Of a stretch of 64,000 bases of DNA, positions 63,983-64,000 are shown in pieces. The notes beneath the pieces are model-generated. The model did not search any database, was not told the DNA's origin, and saw nothing but the letters and a program-made list of their open reading frames with translations. Source of the stretch: a virus; the IMG/VR virus record IMGVR_UViG_3300020183_000013, positions 1-64,000 of that record; one strand, given 5' to 3'. Position 1 is the stretch's first letter, and each line of letters opens with the position of its first letter. Made by a program: the position numbers and the translations under genes.

Positions 63983-64000
63983 ATGAGCACTCCTACCATG
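63983..64000 (+). CDS. Start of a gene running out of the window
   Basis: ATG at 63983 begins MSTPTM. It follows a strong promoter with a ~17 nt leader containing CAGATGCC, like the other early leaders. Confidence 0.55.

Noticed and set aside
1-64000. Auxiliary photosynthesis genes, integrase, attachment site or replication origin
   Set aside because: Looked for psbA/psbD-like, recombinase and clear origin features by eye; none seen in this window.

Overview
This window is part of the genome of a T4-type cyanophage (a myovirus of marine Synechococcus or Prochlorococcus). The call rests on AT-rich DNA with every credible gene on the + strand, T4-style late promoters (ATAAATA or CTAAATA), a gp27/gp5-like baseplate hub, very large fibre proteins, tRNA genes, a phage peptide deformylase, several 2-oxoglutarate/Fe(II) oxygenases and dense short overlapping early genes. 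I see no photosynthesis gene, integrase, reverse transcriptase, CRISPR array or rRNA.

Layout. 1-6660: baseplate hub and spike genes. 6657-8700: a perfect sigma70-type promoter, small genes, tRNA-Leu(UAA) and tRNA-Thr(UGU), and a Mom-like DNA-modification acyltransferase-fold protein. 8700-20660: very large fibre/baseplate-appendage proteins. 20704-50972: a long array of fibre cassettes. These carry S74 and G2 self-cleaving chaperone domains, C1q-like, Ig-like, Calx-beta-like and cupredoxin-like domains, polyglycine adhesin-like proteins and repeated small accessory genes. Two 2OG oxygenases lie inside the array under their own sigma70-type promoter. 51042-55877: an HExxH metalloprotein, a Cys-His-Asp protein, a large unknown protein, an SF2 helicase, a third 2OG oxygenase and an unknown protein. 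55874-63400: about thirty small genes, mostly linked by ATGA overlaps, ending in peptide deformylase. 63386-64000: a methyltransferase-like gene and the start of a further gene.

How it works together. Fibre genes behave as self-contained cassettes. Each has its own late promoter ending only 13-23 nt before the start codon, so leaders are predicted to be nearly absent and lack a Shine-Dalgarno. Exact DNA repeats of 45-59 bp lie at cassette joints and at conserved-to-variable boundaries. There are remnants of lost cassettes (32597, 40027), and one block (about 34486-35060) is GC-rich and probably foreign. I read this as machinery for shuffling host-range genes.

The early side uses a different signal. 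Eight -10 boxes have a TGGCACA-like element starting 35-37 bp upstream. Several of these promoters are fused to terminator hairpins, and their leaders are also short and lack a Shine-Dalgarno. The most unusual protein observation is a cupredoxin-like domain with an apparent complete type-1 copper ligand set inside two fibre proteins. All functional calls come from reading motifs by eye; nothing was searched against a database.
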